A stretch of DNA of 64,000 nt from Calamus simplicifolius (taxonomy: Eukaryota; Streptophyta; Magnoliopsida; Arecales; Arecaceae): the NCBI GenBank assembly GCA_900491605.1, contig UESW01004258.1, positions 290,069-354,068 of the forward strand, given 5' to 3'. Below are positions 38,801-50,053 of this stretch, piece after piece. The translations under genes and the position numbers were made by a program. The first letter of the stretch is position 1; every line of letters starts with the position of its first letter. The notes beneath the pieces are model-generated. The model did not search any database, was not told the origin of the DNA, and saw only the letters and a list, made by a program, of their open reading frames with translations.

Positions 38801-41800
38801 AAACTTGAATTTTGGAGAACACTTTGGAGGACAAGGGTCTAATATCATTATAATTAGGACTGCTAAATGCAACTTCAGTTAACAAGCAGAGCCGCAATTA
38901 AATTTAATAACCAATAGATGTCACAATGTTATCATTTACCCAAATTTACCATACAAGATAACAGAATAGATGAAGACCCATCTAATAAAATAAGGGCGAC
39001 ATGAAAATTGAGAAGCAAAGGTGCATCTCACGGGCAGAGCTGGGAGGTGACAGAGAGGGCACAACTCCCATTACCTTGGACAAAGTTTAGATGGATCCAA
39101 TAACATAGGTTATAAAACATGAGACTTGCCACAATGCATCAAAGCAGATGTCATTCTAGCTTTAACGGTGTTGATGCATAGAGATCTGATCTCGTTTTTC
39201 ACAGCAGAAAGTGCAAGACAATAGCAACTTTGGAGAGAACTTCCCACTCTAACTAATTTTAGTGATAGATGATCTCTTGAATGGATTAATTCTGAAAACA
39301 GGAGAAAAGAGAATAAGTAGAAAAATAGTAATAACAATCAGCCATGACCACTGATAGCCATGAAGGGGTCACCACTTTCTTTGGATGAATGTAGAAGAGG
39401 AGAAAATACAATAAGTCAGAACATTTAGACAAGATTTTTTCCCTCATTTTTCACATCTCTTTCATCTTTTATTTTTTGCTGGTTATTAATTTTTTTGCTT
39501 TGTTTTCTGAAGAAGAAGAAGATGATGACGACGACGACGACAGGACAATGACCACCACCACCACCATGATGATAGTTTTGTTACCATTGCACTTGTTTTT
39601 TGCTATTACTTATTAGTCGATGAGAATTAGAGCTTTATTAAGATCAGCTATGGGAAACAGTTGAGAAACAAAAGAACCAGAGAGGTTTTGCAACAAAGTT
39701 TAGCTAGAAGAGTAGCTGTTATCATTTAGAAAGTCAGACACTTCAGCTGAAGATAGTAACTGGAACCCTATACTTCCATAACCTTATGGTAGAATAAAAG
39801 AACCATCATCCCAATTATTTGGGTTTGACGTGCCAACCTAAGAAAATATATAAGATATTATGCAGATAAATGAACACAACCTTCAGTCACATATTTTGAG
39901 CAAAACCCTTCTGCAAAATTGCAAATGCAAAAATAGAAATATATGACAATTGCAGTGTATTTCTGCATGAAACTACTCTAGTTTGAGATAAATGAACACA
40001 ACCTTCGGTCACATATTTTGAGCAAAACCCTTCTGCAAAATCGCAAACGCAAAAATAGAAATATATCACAATTGCATTATATTTCTGCATCAAACTACTC
40101 TAGTATAAGATAAATGAACACAACCTTCAGTCACACATTTTGAGCAAAACCCTTCTGCAAAATCGCAAACGCAAAAATAGAAATATATCACAATTGCATT
40201 ATATTTCTGCATGAAACTACTCTAGTATAAGATAAATGAACACAACCTTCAGTCACACATTTTGAGCAAAACCCTTCTGCAAAATTGCAAAAACAAAATA
40301 GAAATATAGCACAATTGGAGTATATGTCTGCATGAAACTGCTCTAGTATGACATTATAACTGTGATAGCAAGTGCAAATTTACCTAGCATTGATCCTAAA
40401 TGCAGCTGGCAGTGGCTTCTGGAGTATAGAAAGGAATTCTTCCCATTCGTCTTCAGGCACAATGCCTTGCTCCTATTAGCAAATTTAGACGCTTTAAAAA
40501 TTGAAATTTGAACAGAACTAGCACTAATTAGTAATTCTAGGCAACAATTTGTGGTATTATATATAAGTGCTATTCAAATCACAGTTGTTGATAGCTGGTA
40601 CCAAAAGCTTCTGAGATCAACCCAAAACTAATGCTATATTAACTCTCAGACTACTTGATCAACCATGCTAATAAATATCAAGAAAATTATAAGCTTTAAA
40701 AGTTCCAAGCTTTTCTTGAAACATTGTCTTAAAAGCCTCATACAGCACTGGCCCAATATGTCTCCTTCAAAATTAAAAAATAAAAAAAAAAAATTAGAGT
40801 TGGTAAAACTTGATTTATATGTCATCATGTCGTTTGATAATGTTCGATAACATTTTCAAACTACAAAAATTCAACTCTCAAAGAACTACAGTGGATTTAG
40901 AAAATAATATCATTAGAGCTAAAGCCATGCGAAAGCACAAAATCTGTATGGAGCTTATAATATGACAACCTGTCAGGAAAAACAATTGGTGGGACATCAG
41001 CACTAATTTGGAACATTCAAGTCTAGCAGTTTTGTATTTACTAATACATCATTAGATGCTCACAGTTGTGAAACTATCCTTGTAGATAGATTAAGATAAC
41101 ATGATGCATTTAGATCAATAATGACTGTCTGAAGGCTCGAAATAATGGGTATACTTTGTTCATAGCATATAGAATAATATTAACTGATAGAAATAATATT
41201 TAAAAAAAAAAGAAGAATAAACTTAAGACTACCCTTTTACAACTTTGAAGAAGATAAAACAAATACAGATATGATTGTTCATAACAAGAAGAATACTAAA
41301 AATCATGGGAAAGGCCATCGCTAATACGGAATTATGACTTATCATTTTAGACCTCAAGCATAATTCCTTAATTATTCATGCTTAAAAAGAACATAGGTTA
41401 AAAAGCATAGAAACAATTAATAAAAACGTGCCAAGTTGCAAAAAATGATCTCATAACCACAAGACTTAGCAAACATTCATTTATCTTATAGTCTCATCTT
41501 CATTATAAACATTGCCTTTCCATATGATTTATATCTTCAAATATCGACTTGTCCAAATCATTATGGCAGTCATATGAAAATGTACTTCCTACAATTTGTA
41601 AAATATGATCCCATAGACTTGTTATATTATTTGCTGTTGAGTTATCATTCCACTGTCACGAGCACACCATTGCCCTGATTAATATGTGTCAACATCTGTC
41701 AGCAAGTTTGCATTGTTTGCAGCCCAAACTCCGGCACCTATCAGCTATCAGCTAAAAGCACTCGGTGAATTGCCTGAAATGATTGGGAAACAACCTTTGT

Positions 41801-42350
41801 TTGCAATCGAACCAAAATTCACACTTGTAATTGATGTTCCAGACCATCATAAACGATTCTACGATAGAATGTTAATAAATTCATTTACTTAGTGACAAAG
41901 ATTGACTAAAACCGATTAATTAAAGCTTCGAAATGCGCTTCCTGCGCCACATTTCTATCAGTACATGCATATTAACTTTACTGTCAAAACTAAATAACGT
42001 AGCAACTTTAGAAACCACCAGAATATTTTTAACCATGAAAGCAGCAATGAGAATCGATAACACACCCGTAGCGCCAAAAATCTTGATAGATGACTCGAAA
42101 AAAAGTAACTGGAAGGAACCTAAGCTCCGAGCATCAATGGATCTTGGGAAGAGGGGAAGAGAGATGCGATTACCTTGTAGTACTCCTCAAAGCCGAGGTT
42201 TTGGGTGGCGAAGGGCCCCCAGGAGGGGTTGGAGTCATCGGTGGAGGGGTCATCGGGGCGGGTCTTCTTGGGGTTATCCTTCCAGACGTTCTCCCGGCTC
42301 TGCCTGAAGTGGCGCCGCTGCGTGCGGCCGCGCTTTCGCCCGCCGCCCAT
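17889..42350 (-). CDS. RNA cytosine-5 methyltransferase, NSUN2/TRM4 type (15 exons, two single-base breaks)
   Basis: Transfers methyl from S-adenosylmethionine to C5 of cytosine in tRNA, and in plants also mRNA. Coding exons in order: 42174-42350, 40384-40472, 37820-37886, 37602-37717, 31516-31582, 31347-31395, 26662-26747, 26272-26533, 26133-26188, 23546-23631, 22079-22171, 20432-20881, 19756-20288, 18271-18502, 17889-18154. All junctions are GT/AG and phases agree. The start MGGGRKRGRTQRRHFRQSRE matches the family. Motifs: SAM-binding DMCAAPGSKT (split between exons 6 and 7), NDVDVQRC, DVPCSGDGT with the release cysteine (exon 8), STCSMNP with the nucleophilic cysteine (exon 10), and the plant C-terminal extension KWRGIDPVVFFTD and FGEKAS. 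Exon 8 is one base short (near 26360-26366) and exon 12 is one base short at its start, giving an early stop. About 876 codons are recoverable in total, near family length. The breaks could be assembly errors; if real, the product is truncated before the catalytic cysteines. Confidence 0.95.
25466..25961 (+). mobile_element. Possible non-autonomous Helitron remnant (intron 9)
   Basis: The left side TCCATACTATATACAAAAG resembles plant Helitron 5' ends and the right side AAGTGCATGTGCCCCATTGCTGA resembles their GC-richer 3' ends with a CTRR-type finish. The base following is C, not the usual T, and no strong 3' hairpin was verified, so this is tentative. Confidence 0.3.
26820..27577. mobile_element. 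AT-rich MITE with imperfect terminal inverted repeats (intron 6)
   Basis: The left end GGGGTTTGGTAATGTAATG pairs imperfectly with the right end (reverse: GGGGCCGTTTAGTTCATGG). Both arms carry GATTA/TAATC motifs and the core is almost pure AT. The ends are PIF/Harbinger Tourist-like; TAA follows the right end, but a matching TAA is not immediately left of GGGG. Confidence 0.55.
28087..28220. repeat. Three-copy CA-rich minisatellite (intron 6)
   Basis: GGTTTGAAATATCAATAGA followed by a CACA-rich tail repeats at 28087, 28132 and, shorter, 28175 (period about 43-45 bp), ending in ATGC repeats. Confidence 0.75.
30621..30634. repeat. Poly(G) run of 14
   Basis: Fourteen consecutive G residues in intron 6, rare in otherwise AT-rich DNA; its length is likely unreliable in an assembly. 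Confidence 0.9.
33897..34508. repeat. 306-bp tandem duplication (intron 4)
   Basis: Two head-to-tail copies starting ATGCTACCAGTACAGC at 33897 and 34203. By eye only about three base differences separate them (for example CCCAATCTT/CCCAAGCTT, GGATTACA/GGATCACA), so the duplication is recent. Confidence 0.92.
36625..36765 (-). mobile_element. tRNA-derived SINE-like element (intron 4)
   Basis: On the minus strand, GTACCGACTGGTAGAGATGG fits a Pol III A box and GGTTCGATTCT (36706-36716) fits a B box, at tRNA-like spacing. A non-tRNA body runs to an AT-repeat tail near 36625-36640. It would not fold as a functional tRNA. Confidence 0.6.
37018..37382 (+). mobile_element. RTE-type LINE 3' fragment (intron 4)
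   Basis: Encodes the C-terminal end of a plant RTE-clade ORF2: MRMLRWICGKTLKDRIRNKH, then FGHIQRKPLDAPVR and RGRPKLTWTEII, with one in-frame stop and a decayed end. It closes with CCCCATGTAGTTGGGAAAAGG and GTTGAGTTGAG repeats, the usual 3' tail. Severely 5'-truncated and inserted opposite to the host gene's direction. Confidence 0.85.
39509..39574. repeat. Compound trinucleotide microsatellite (intron 2)
   Basis: GAA repeats pass into GAT, GAC and, after a short gap, ACC and ATG repeats. Confidence 0.85.
39865..40350. repeat. 122-bp tandem repeat, four copies (intron 2)
   Basis: Units begin GATAAATGAACACAACC at 39865, 39987, 40109 and 40231, with exact 122-bp spacing. Units 2-4 are closer to each other (CAAACGCAAAAATAG, CTAGTATAAG) than to unit 1, suggesting stepwise expansion. 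The last unit has the most changes. Confidence 0.93.
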
Positions 42351-42451
42351 CGCCGCCGCGCTCGCGATTATCTGGATCCGGACTCGCCGGCGGCGAAGGC
42401 GAGGGTGGGGCGGTGGGTCTATGGGGCTCAGGCGTGCAGAAAGGGTACCGC

Positions 42452-42464
42452 ATCAGGGTTTTAG
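42452..42464 (-). promoter_or_regulatory. Telo-box-like motif upstream of the NSUN2-type gene
   Basis: Minus-strand GCTAAAACCCTGA, about 100 bp above the start codon in a GC-rich leader. It is one base from the AAACCCTAA telo-box common in plant translation and RNA-processing genes. No TATA box was clear. Confidence 0.3.
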
Positions 42465-42749
42465 CCCTCGGTCGCTACATGAGTCAGGTGCGGTGCACGT
42501 GAGATTACAAATGCTTTGATATTTAAATCTTGTTTTTACTCAAGCCTAGCATTGCCTAACCAAATTGATTAAGATAAATTTAATGCTATTTAATTAAGAA
42601 AAAATATGTTAAAATTTTCTATAAAATATATTATTATAATGAATGACTCCCATGTTCTTCTTTCATATTCTTGAAAGCAATCTTAAGAAAATATGATAGC
42701 ATCTTCTTGGTAGTCAGATTAGAGGCGAAGCCCAACATATTTCAGTAAT

Positions 42750-42930
42750 GAAAAACTCTTCTGCACTGCTTTCGATACAGAAAGCCCACACGGAGCGGCA
42801 TTGACCGTGCGCCCGTGTGCGCACGCGTGCGAGGCCCATTGGGCTGTGGCACGTGCGCCGCACGGGTGTGGCCAATGCCGCGCCTTGGTGCACGACTTCG
42901 TGCATCGGGGCGGTGCATAAAGTCGCCTCC
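42750..42930. mobile_element. MULE-like MITE, 181 bp, 10-bp target duplication
   Basis: Flanked by perfect TTTCAGTAAT at 42740-42749 and 42931-42940. The ends form imperfect inverted repeats (CTTCTGCACTGCTTTCGAT and, reversed, CTTTATGCACCGCCCCGAT), and the interior is a GC-rich inverted repeat (CGGCATTG arms). The length and 10-bp duplication fit Mutator-type non-autonomous elements. Confidence 0.75.
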
Positions 42931-43706
42931 TTTCAGTAATACAGGTAACCTTGAAGGTGATAATTTGAAGGTAATATTGTTTCTAACTTCTAAGTAGGAT
43001 TATTTATTATTTTAGCATCTTTTTTCATTATTTTTAATCTATTGAACACTCTTCCAAAATGAATAATTTGCCAATGCATATCTCTAATTTTTAAATTTTT
43101 AATTAAAAATAAAATACTCACATAGGATTTTTTAAAAAAAATTAAATCATAGTAAATGTTTAGACTTATACATTTTATGCGTGAAATTAGGGCTAGAAAT
43201 GGGCTAGATCAAATTGAGCTATGCCCTACTCCAAGCTTGGCCAAAAATTTTATTTTTTTTGGCTTCAGGTCAAGCTCGAATCTAAATTTTATTTTAAATA
43301 TTAGGCTCCAGTCAGGCCCAAGCCTAAGTCCGGCCCAAAATTCAACCGGATAGCCCTACAATAATCCATTTGAACTAAAAATTGGATTGATAAAGTTAAC
43401 TTTTAATTTTTAAGTGCTTTGCATGAAAGTAAATAATATTTTAAATAATTATATCCGATCATTTGATAGAATTTGCTATGATATAGATAGCTATTTTATA
43501 TAATTAATAAAAGAATTTAATATAAAATTTAAAAAGCTTATTATATTTTAAGGTTTTGAGGTTACATAAGGAGCAAAACTTACCCTATGGACCAATACTT
43601 CGAATCTTCTTTAGGCTCGTGTTCGAGTTGGGCTTGAGTTGGGCCAAGTAATGATCCAAGTTCAATTTGATTTTTTTTTTTTTTTTTTGATCTAGTGTTA
43701 AATCTA

Positions 43707-43845
43707 AGGACAAGTCCTTGTGCACCATGCGCAATGAATGATTTGCGCACACATATTACGAGGATATTTTCATCATTTTCATGCTGCACAAGCATCCACA
43801 TGCACGAAAAGATCAATCATCACGAGTGATGCACAAAAAGTTTTT
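43707..43845. mobile_element. MULE-like MITE, 139 bp, 9-bp target duplication
   Basis: Flanked by TTAAATCTA at 43698-43706 and 43846-43854. The ends CCTTGTGCACCATGCGCAATGA and, reversed, CTTTTTGTGCATCACTCGTGATGA are inverted repeats related to those at 42750-42930. Confidence 0.75.
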
Positions 43846-43932
43846 TTAAATCTAAATCGCTTGAATTAGATGGATTTTTTCATGGCCTGATCTAAAGTTG
43901 GGCTAGCCTAAGCCTACTTCTAGTCCAATAAA

Positions 43933-44088
43933 AACTCTTTATACATTGCGCAAACACATGCACCACGCATGGTGATTGGTTCGTGCATGCATAAGCGCAT
44001 GTGTTACAAAAAATGAAAATGTCCTTATTGTACATATGTATAGTATGCATGCATATCCTATACGCATGCGGTGCACAAAGATATATCC
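43933..44088. mobile_element. MULE-like MITE, about 156 bp
   Basis: Flanked by CTAGTCCAATAAA (about 43920) and CTAGTCCCATAAA (44089), one mismatch. The ends CTCTTTATACATTGCGC and, reversed, ATCTTTGTGCACCGCATGCG are inverted repeats of the same family. The sequence around it (GGGCTAGCCTAAGCCTACTT) is itself repeated on both sides. Confidence 0.65.
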
Positions 44089-44559
44089 CTAGTCCCATAA
44101 ATTCGATTTGAATTAGGTTGGACCTTTCCATGCCTGGTCCAAAGTTAGGCCAGCCCGAGCCTACTTATAGTCTCATGAGAGAGAGAGAGAGAGAGAAGCT
44201 ATCTAAATGACTTGGACACACCCTCACGTGGAACAATAGCTCAAGCGAGTTTGGCCAGAATAAGGACTAATCCAACCCAATTGGTCCCAGTCTTAACCCA
44301 ACCCAATACGGCCTCCGATTGTGATGCATTCAGCGGCGATCTTCCATGCCAAGCATTGTTTAGCTTCGTTTGGGTTGACGTAGGTTTTTTTATTTTATTT
44401 TGGGTTTTGGGTGGGGAGGTTGGTTTGGGGCTAAGCTAGTATTTGTAAGGTGATCTTTTGGCGGCGGGTGGCTTTGGATCCTTGGACTCAAGAGTTTCTC
44501 AATCGGAAGCTCTGTGCTGCTTGGACGGGTTTCTCGTTTGCTGTTAGGATCCTTCATGC

Positions 44560-44865
44560 TCACAAGATTATGATTGAGAGGATTATATAACTGTCATTTT
44601 TGTTATTAAAGGAAGCTATATAGATGATTTCTCAAATCCGATTCTGAGGGACTGTTGGTTATATTACGAAAGGTTGATGTCCAGATCCGCCATATTTATC
44701 GTGAGGCCAATTTGGCGATGGACTGGGTGGCGGCCTTTGCTGCTCAACATGCGGGTCCATAGGATTTGAAGTCAGGCGACCCATATCCTATCCTTCTGCA
44801 GCAGATCTTAATTTCTGATGTATCTGAACTGACTCATTTAAAAATTATATGATCGCCGTTTGTAA

Positions 44866-44897
<32 letters not shown>
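44560..44897 (+). mobile_element. L1-type LINE 3' end with poly(A) tail
   Basis: Shows the end of the RNase H domain of plant L1 ORF2 in two frames (NPILRDCWL, then VDVQIRHIYREANLAMDWVA), a short 3' untranslated region, and a run of about 30 A ending at 44896. The 5' end is truncated; the exact left border was not found. Confidence 0.8.
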
Positions 44898-44899
<2 letters not shown>

Positions 44900-46170
44900 G
44901 CATGATATTTTCTTTTTACTTGGAAGAGCTGCTTCGTTGTCCAACATGATGGCTATCCTCAATGCTAAAGCTTATTATAGTGCGTTTCATGATCATTTTG
45001 GAATCATTCTAACGGTATTTGATGTAGTATATTATAATAATTAAAAATTATCGATAACCTAGTATTACTATATTTGATATGCTGTAAAAATTCAAGGTTA
45101 CTAACTATAAAATATCAAATTATTCTCATTATATTTATATTATATTCTATAACACATAATAAATATATAAATTATAATATATATTAATATATAATATTAT
45201 ATATAACATCATGTATTATATATTATATAGTATATTATAGATAAAAAGATCATTAATATAATATATTGTTATATTAATATTATATAATAATATTATAGTA
45301 TGATATTATATAATAGTATAATATAATATAACATATTGTAGTACAATACTATAACAATATAATGGTGCAATATATTAATTTCATATCTCATATATATATA
45401 ATTATCGCTACTACAATATATTTATAATAAATAAGGGGTATTTTGGTACATAAATTTTAGTCCAAAATCATCATAAGGGGTAATCTTGGATCACCACCCA
45501 TGAGGATGATAAGAGAAATCACCTTTTTAGGGAGTGATTCATGAGTGGAAGGTGATCTTGGATATCTAGGATTGCCCTAATGCAACCAAACTAGAAGGTC
45601 ACCTTCCATACAAAACCAATAACAACATCAAAAACTTTTTACATAATATATTATAATATTATACTATAATAATAATATAATTTATAATAAATATAAGAAA
45701 TGATGTAATATTAATTAGAATATTATAATAATTAAAAATATTATACATGTTATTTATTATAATATTATAATATAATATTAGTTATATATTGAAATAAATA
45801 ATATTAATAATTATGAATATATATTATATTATTACTAATACATGAGGGAAAGATGTTGATCAATACATATAAGATCAAGCAGCTTAAACAATATTTTTAA
45901 CTAATTTTTCAGATAAGATCTTGAGTTGCTGCTACAAATGCATTAAATATTCATCTTCCTGAATCAATTGCATCTACATGTCTTATACTAATCAAATTAA
46001 ATATGCATGAGAATTTCTTCCCAAAAATAATAATTATTATTATTTTATACAATTAAGCCCTGTAAAATGCTAAAGCCTAGAAAAGTTGATAGATTATTAG
46101 TTGGAGCCAAAGTGGGACCAAATTAGGACTATCAAATATGAAATCTTTCATCCATAGCCAACCCAAACTT
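44898..46170. other. Very AT-rich intergenic DNA
   Basis: Long TATA/ATAT-type stretches (45100-45440, 45640-45840) around a less AT-rich 45470-45620. No gene; could be decayed MITEs. Confidence 0.5.
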
Positions 46171-46173
46171 TTA

Positions 46174-46466
46174 GGATGTATTTGATATGATGGATAAGGG
46201 GAATATCCCCTAGATATCCCTTCTTATCCCCAAATGCTATATCTACAGGAGATAGTGCTGAAAAAGTTTAACCAGAGGGAATAATCCATGTTTAACCATG
46301 GGTTATCCCCTGAACTTATTCCCTAAGGAACTCAGGAATAACTAAAGTTATCTCTTGATGGCAGAGTGGTAATTTTAAAAATGTGCTTATCCTCTTAGCT
46401 ATCCCCTGGATAAATGCTATCCTGTACATTTATCCAGGGATAGCCAAAAAGCTATCAAACACAGCC
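46174..46466. mobile_element. Tourist-like (PIF/Harbinger) MITE, 293 bp
   Basis: The ends GGATGTATTTGATA and, reversed, GGCTGTGTTTGATA are flanked by TTA on both sides (46171-46173, 46467-46469), the 3-bp duplication of PIF/Harbinger elements. The interior contains paired TTATCCC/GGGATAA motifs. Same family as 51202-51535. Confidence 0.8.
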
Positions 46467-46469
46467 TTA

Positions 46470-46700
46470 TGGAGGATAAGGAAGGATATTCCCTGGATAC
46501 CCTCCCTTATCCCCAAATGCTATAACTAGAGGGGATAGTTCTCAACAAGTTTAACTAGAGGGAATCCAGGAATAACTAAAGTTATCCCTTGATGGCAGAG
46601 TGATAATTTTAAAAAGGTACTTATTCCCTTAGCTATTTCCTTGATAAATGCTATCATATATATTTATCCAGAAATAACTAAAAAGCTATCAAACACTGCC
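46470..46700. mobile_element. Second Tourist-like MITE, tandem with the first, left end lost
   Basis: Follows directly after the shared TTA. It repeats the interior of 46174-46466 (CCCTTATCCCCAAATGCTATA, TTGATGGCAGAGTG) and ends TATCAAACACTGCC followed by TTA (46701-46703). The left terminal repeat is missing. Confidence 0.75.
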
Positions 46701-46999
46701 TTAGTCCTTTCAATGCATATATCCACTGAAACATATATATATATATATAAATCTGATTTTATTTATTTGCCTAGTCGTCAAATCTAACTTAAAAAGCTCA
46801 CTCTTTAACTGATCTATGATAATCTTATCCAGAGTAATACGCCAACCATAGATTGACCAGCACGGAACAAGTCCCGGCCTTTTTGGAGTCAACTACGGGT
46901 GCCAGCAAAAGACCGGAGAGTGAGGAGGCTCCCTGCACCAGCCGTAAAGGCCCATCACTGACGCATGAGGTGATCAAAAACAGTGTGGATGCAAGGAAA

Positions 47000-47310
47000 A
47001 GTCTTTCGTGATAGGAAATATCTTTATGCATCGCTTTTGCCGTGTGTTCGTGTGAACGTGCATATTATGATTTATTGAATCATAATATATCTTATACGTA
47101 TGCTGACATGGGTCATGGTTAATGCATGCATCTGATACGCCTGTTTATACATAAAAAATGATTCATAAAAACTTTTCCTTCACGATTTGGCTGGTGCAAA
47201 AGCTCATGCATAAAAGAATAAAATTATGTTTAATATGACTGCATGCATGCACGATATGTATACTCTTACATCGCATACGTTGTATAAAGATTTTTCCGTG
47301 GGTGCAAAAA
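47000..47310. mobile_element. Larger MULE-like MITE of the 42750 family
   Basis: The inner ends ATCTTTATGCATCGC and, reversed, ATCTTTATACAACG match the family's terminal motif. Similar AAGGAAAAGTC / AGGGAAAAGT flanks may be a decayed target duplication, so the borders are approximate. Confidence 0.5.
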
Positions 47311-47922
47311 GGAAGCAGGGAAAAGTAGTCGCCCATCGAGCACAATCAAAAAGCTGTCATCTTTGGCCCATCAAAGGGGGGGAAGTTAGTCGGTCAGGGG
47401 TGTGAACTTTTAGTTGGTGCCAATTTCACAGTTCTGGCGAATTTGCAAACACTGGAAAGAAGTTAGATCGAAGGTTTTACTATCACCTTGAACGGTCAAG
47501 GCAAACAAGTTGAATTTTCTCTAAGTTATGGACCACAAGCTAGTGCCAGCAGGACTGCAACGCAACACAGTTTCACGGTAGATTGATGTGTTGAATTAAC
47601 TAATTAATTAAAGACCATCATCTACATCTAAAAACTATTATTTTTAACGTTTAAGTAGCAATGGTGAAGGTGGTAAACGGTCACGTAGTTTAAGAGGCAG
47701 GAGTTATTCAGCTGAGGCATGCAAGTGGTCTAGGTAAACCCTTATTCTGAATTGTGAACTATTCTATATCTTGATCTTCATTATGTGTCAAGAGCACCAT
47801 CTAAACCTAGCCACGTTGTTCTAGCAGTCACTTCAACCCGCTTAATATATTTGAATTCCTTTTGTGTTAAGCTAGACACATGTAACACAATTGTGTGCAC
47901 ATTAATAGTTTTCAACTTTTTT

Positions 47923-47980
<58 letters not shown>

Positions 47981-49366
47981 TGTAGCGAAGTTTAAATTTT
48001 ATCATCTTTTCTATCCTTAAATTCATATAATTTACAGGTCTTAGTGATGAAATTAAAAAATAAAAAAGTCAAAATGGCTTTAGAATTATTCATATAAATT
48101 TAAGGACAAAAAAAGTGATCGAATAACTTGACTACATTCCAATAATCAAGTATACCTCATATATATTTAAAAGAAAAAAGATAAGCTTATCTATATTTAA
48201 AATCTATCTACCTCTCTCTTTCTTCATACACACACATGCGCGCATATATATATATATATATATAGGGTGTGTGTATATGCATATGTTTGTTTATATATTT
48301 ATGTAGCAAAAATTATCTTCGATCATCATCTCTATCCTTTAATTTATATAATTTATAGACTTAAATGCGAAGAGATGAAAAAGGTGGGATGATTGTGATT
48401 CGTGTAAATTCAAGTATGAAAATCAGATGGACAATGAACCACTTGACATTTGGGTTGTGTGTTAATCAGTTTGGCCGGATCATAAATCGGTTTGATCGAA
48501 TTATATGATATCATAAATAAATTTTAATTTAATAATATAAAAATTTAAAATATAAATTTAAATTTAAATAAAAATTGAAAATATTAATATTAATTTTATT
48601 TATTAAAATTAAAAGTTTAAAATTCAGAATTAAATCGACTTTTCGTGATATAATAAATTTTTTTAATTTTTATTAAATTATATAAAAAATTAATTTTAAT
48701 AATAAAATTAAATTGAACTAATGATTTATTTTTGATTGAAACGGTTTGACCAGTTGATCCGATTATATTGCCTTAAGAAGATACGAACCTTGCGTCAGTA
48801 CACACCTTGCGTCCGTACGTGCTAATTTTCTTTTAGAACAAGCACCAAACGTCGCATCTGATGGAGACGTGCGCGCTTTTTTCCACGGAAAGATTTAGCA
48901 ACGGCACGCTAAAGCTTCAGATGTGGTGCCAGGTTAAGTGGACGCGAGATTCAACCCGACACCGACCCAACTCCAAATCAGACCCGTGCCGGCAAAATCT
49001 TGGTCAACTTTTATAGTAGTCTTCGCCCTGCTCCTCACGATAATCGTCCGGTCTCCAACAAGCCCTTATCCCACCCGGTATTGACCATTTCCATGTAGAT
49101 CTCAAATGCTCGGCACAGGCTTGGCCTCTGGTCAAAATCCATCATTCATCGTCGACATAAATGAGAGAGAGACAGGAATCAATTTTTTTTTGTTGGAACT
49201 ATTCTTAGACTGTGACCTGGTCCATCATATATCTCATAAATTAGACGAATCATATAAAGAAGTGGAGAATAACATAAAAATACAAGCGAATGCTACATTA
49301 TTGCGCACTGACCTAGCCATTAAGTAAAGCGATAGGTTGAATATATCAAAAATATTTTGTTTTGCC
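47311..49366. other. Intergenic, AT-rich, no gene recognised
   Basis: Contains AT microsatellites (47926-47975, 48244-48265), a region rich in AATTTAAAT with CGGTTTGA/TTTGACC motifs near both edges (48470-48770), and a GC-richer patch at 48830-49080 without a recognisable ORF. Confidence 0.5.
47926..47975. repeat. (AT)n microsatellite
   Basis: About 50 bp of AT dinucleotides. Confidence 0.95.
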
Positions 49367-49977
49367 ATCCACTACAATAAATTTTCGTCGTTTCGATGAT
49401 AAAAATAATCGATGCTTAAAAGCATTAAAAAAAATTATTTCAATGCTTTTACAAGTATTAAAAAAGCAAGAGTAAAGATAAAATATCTCAATGCTTTTTT
49501 AAAGCGTCAAAAAAAGCATCAAAAAGTTTCTGACACTTTAAAAAGTCCAAAAATAATAAAAAGGGTAAAAAAAAAGAGGAAGCTGGGATTGTCGAAAGAA
49601 TATGCGGCGGTTTCTAGAGACTTCTTCCCAAAATTGTTAATTTCATTTTATTCGACTGTTTCTGCACGAAACGTTTTATTTCGATGACTTATCCAAAAAG
49701 ATAAGCCTTACATTTCATTTCGAAAGATTTTTTTGATCATTTCGGTGCGTTTCAGTATGTTTCGGTCATTTCGGCATGTTTCAATCATTTCGACAAAATA
49801 TGTTTCAAAAATTAATTTATAAATTGTTAAACCTTTCAGAACCATATATATATATAAAGTCAAAAAAAATCCTAGTTATTCTATCCCTCTTCTTTTAGTT
49901 GCATGATCGCATCTTTTAAAAACTTAAATTTTTTATTTTTATATTATTATTATTATTTATAAAAAATATAAATTATG

Positions 49978-49984
<7 letters not shown>

Positions 49985-50051
<67 letters not shown>
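49985..50051. repeat. (AT)n microsatellite inside the CACTA element
   Basis: About 67 bp of AT dinucleotides. Confidence 0.95.

Positions 50052-50053
<2 letters not shown>

Noticed and set aside
39865..40350. 122-bp array considered as a centromeric-type satellite
   Set aside because: Only four units and flanked by gene exons; a local intronic duplication.
48470..48790. CGGTTTGATC...GATCCGATTATAT ends as a MITE
   Set aside because: The inverted match is weak and no target duplication was found.
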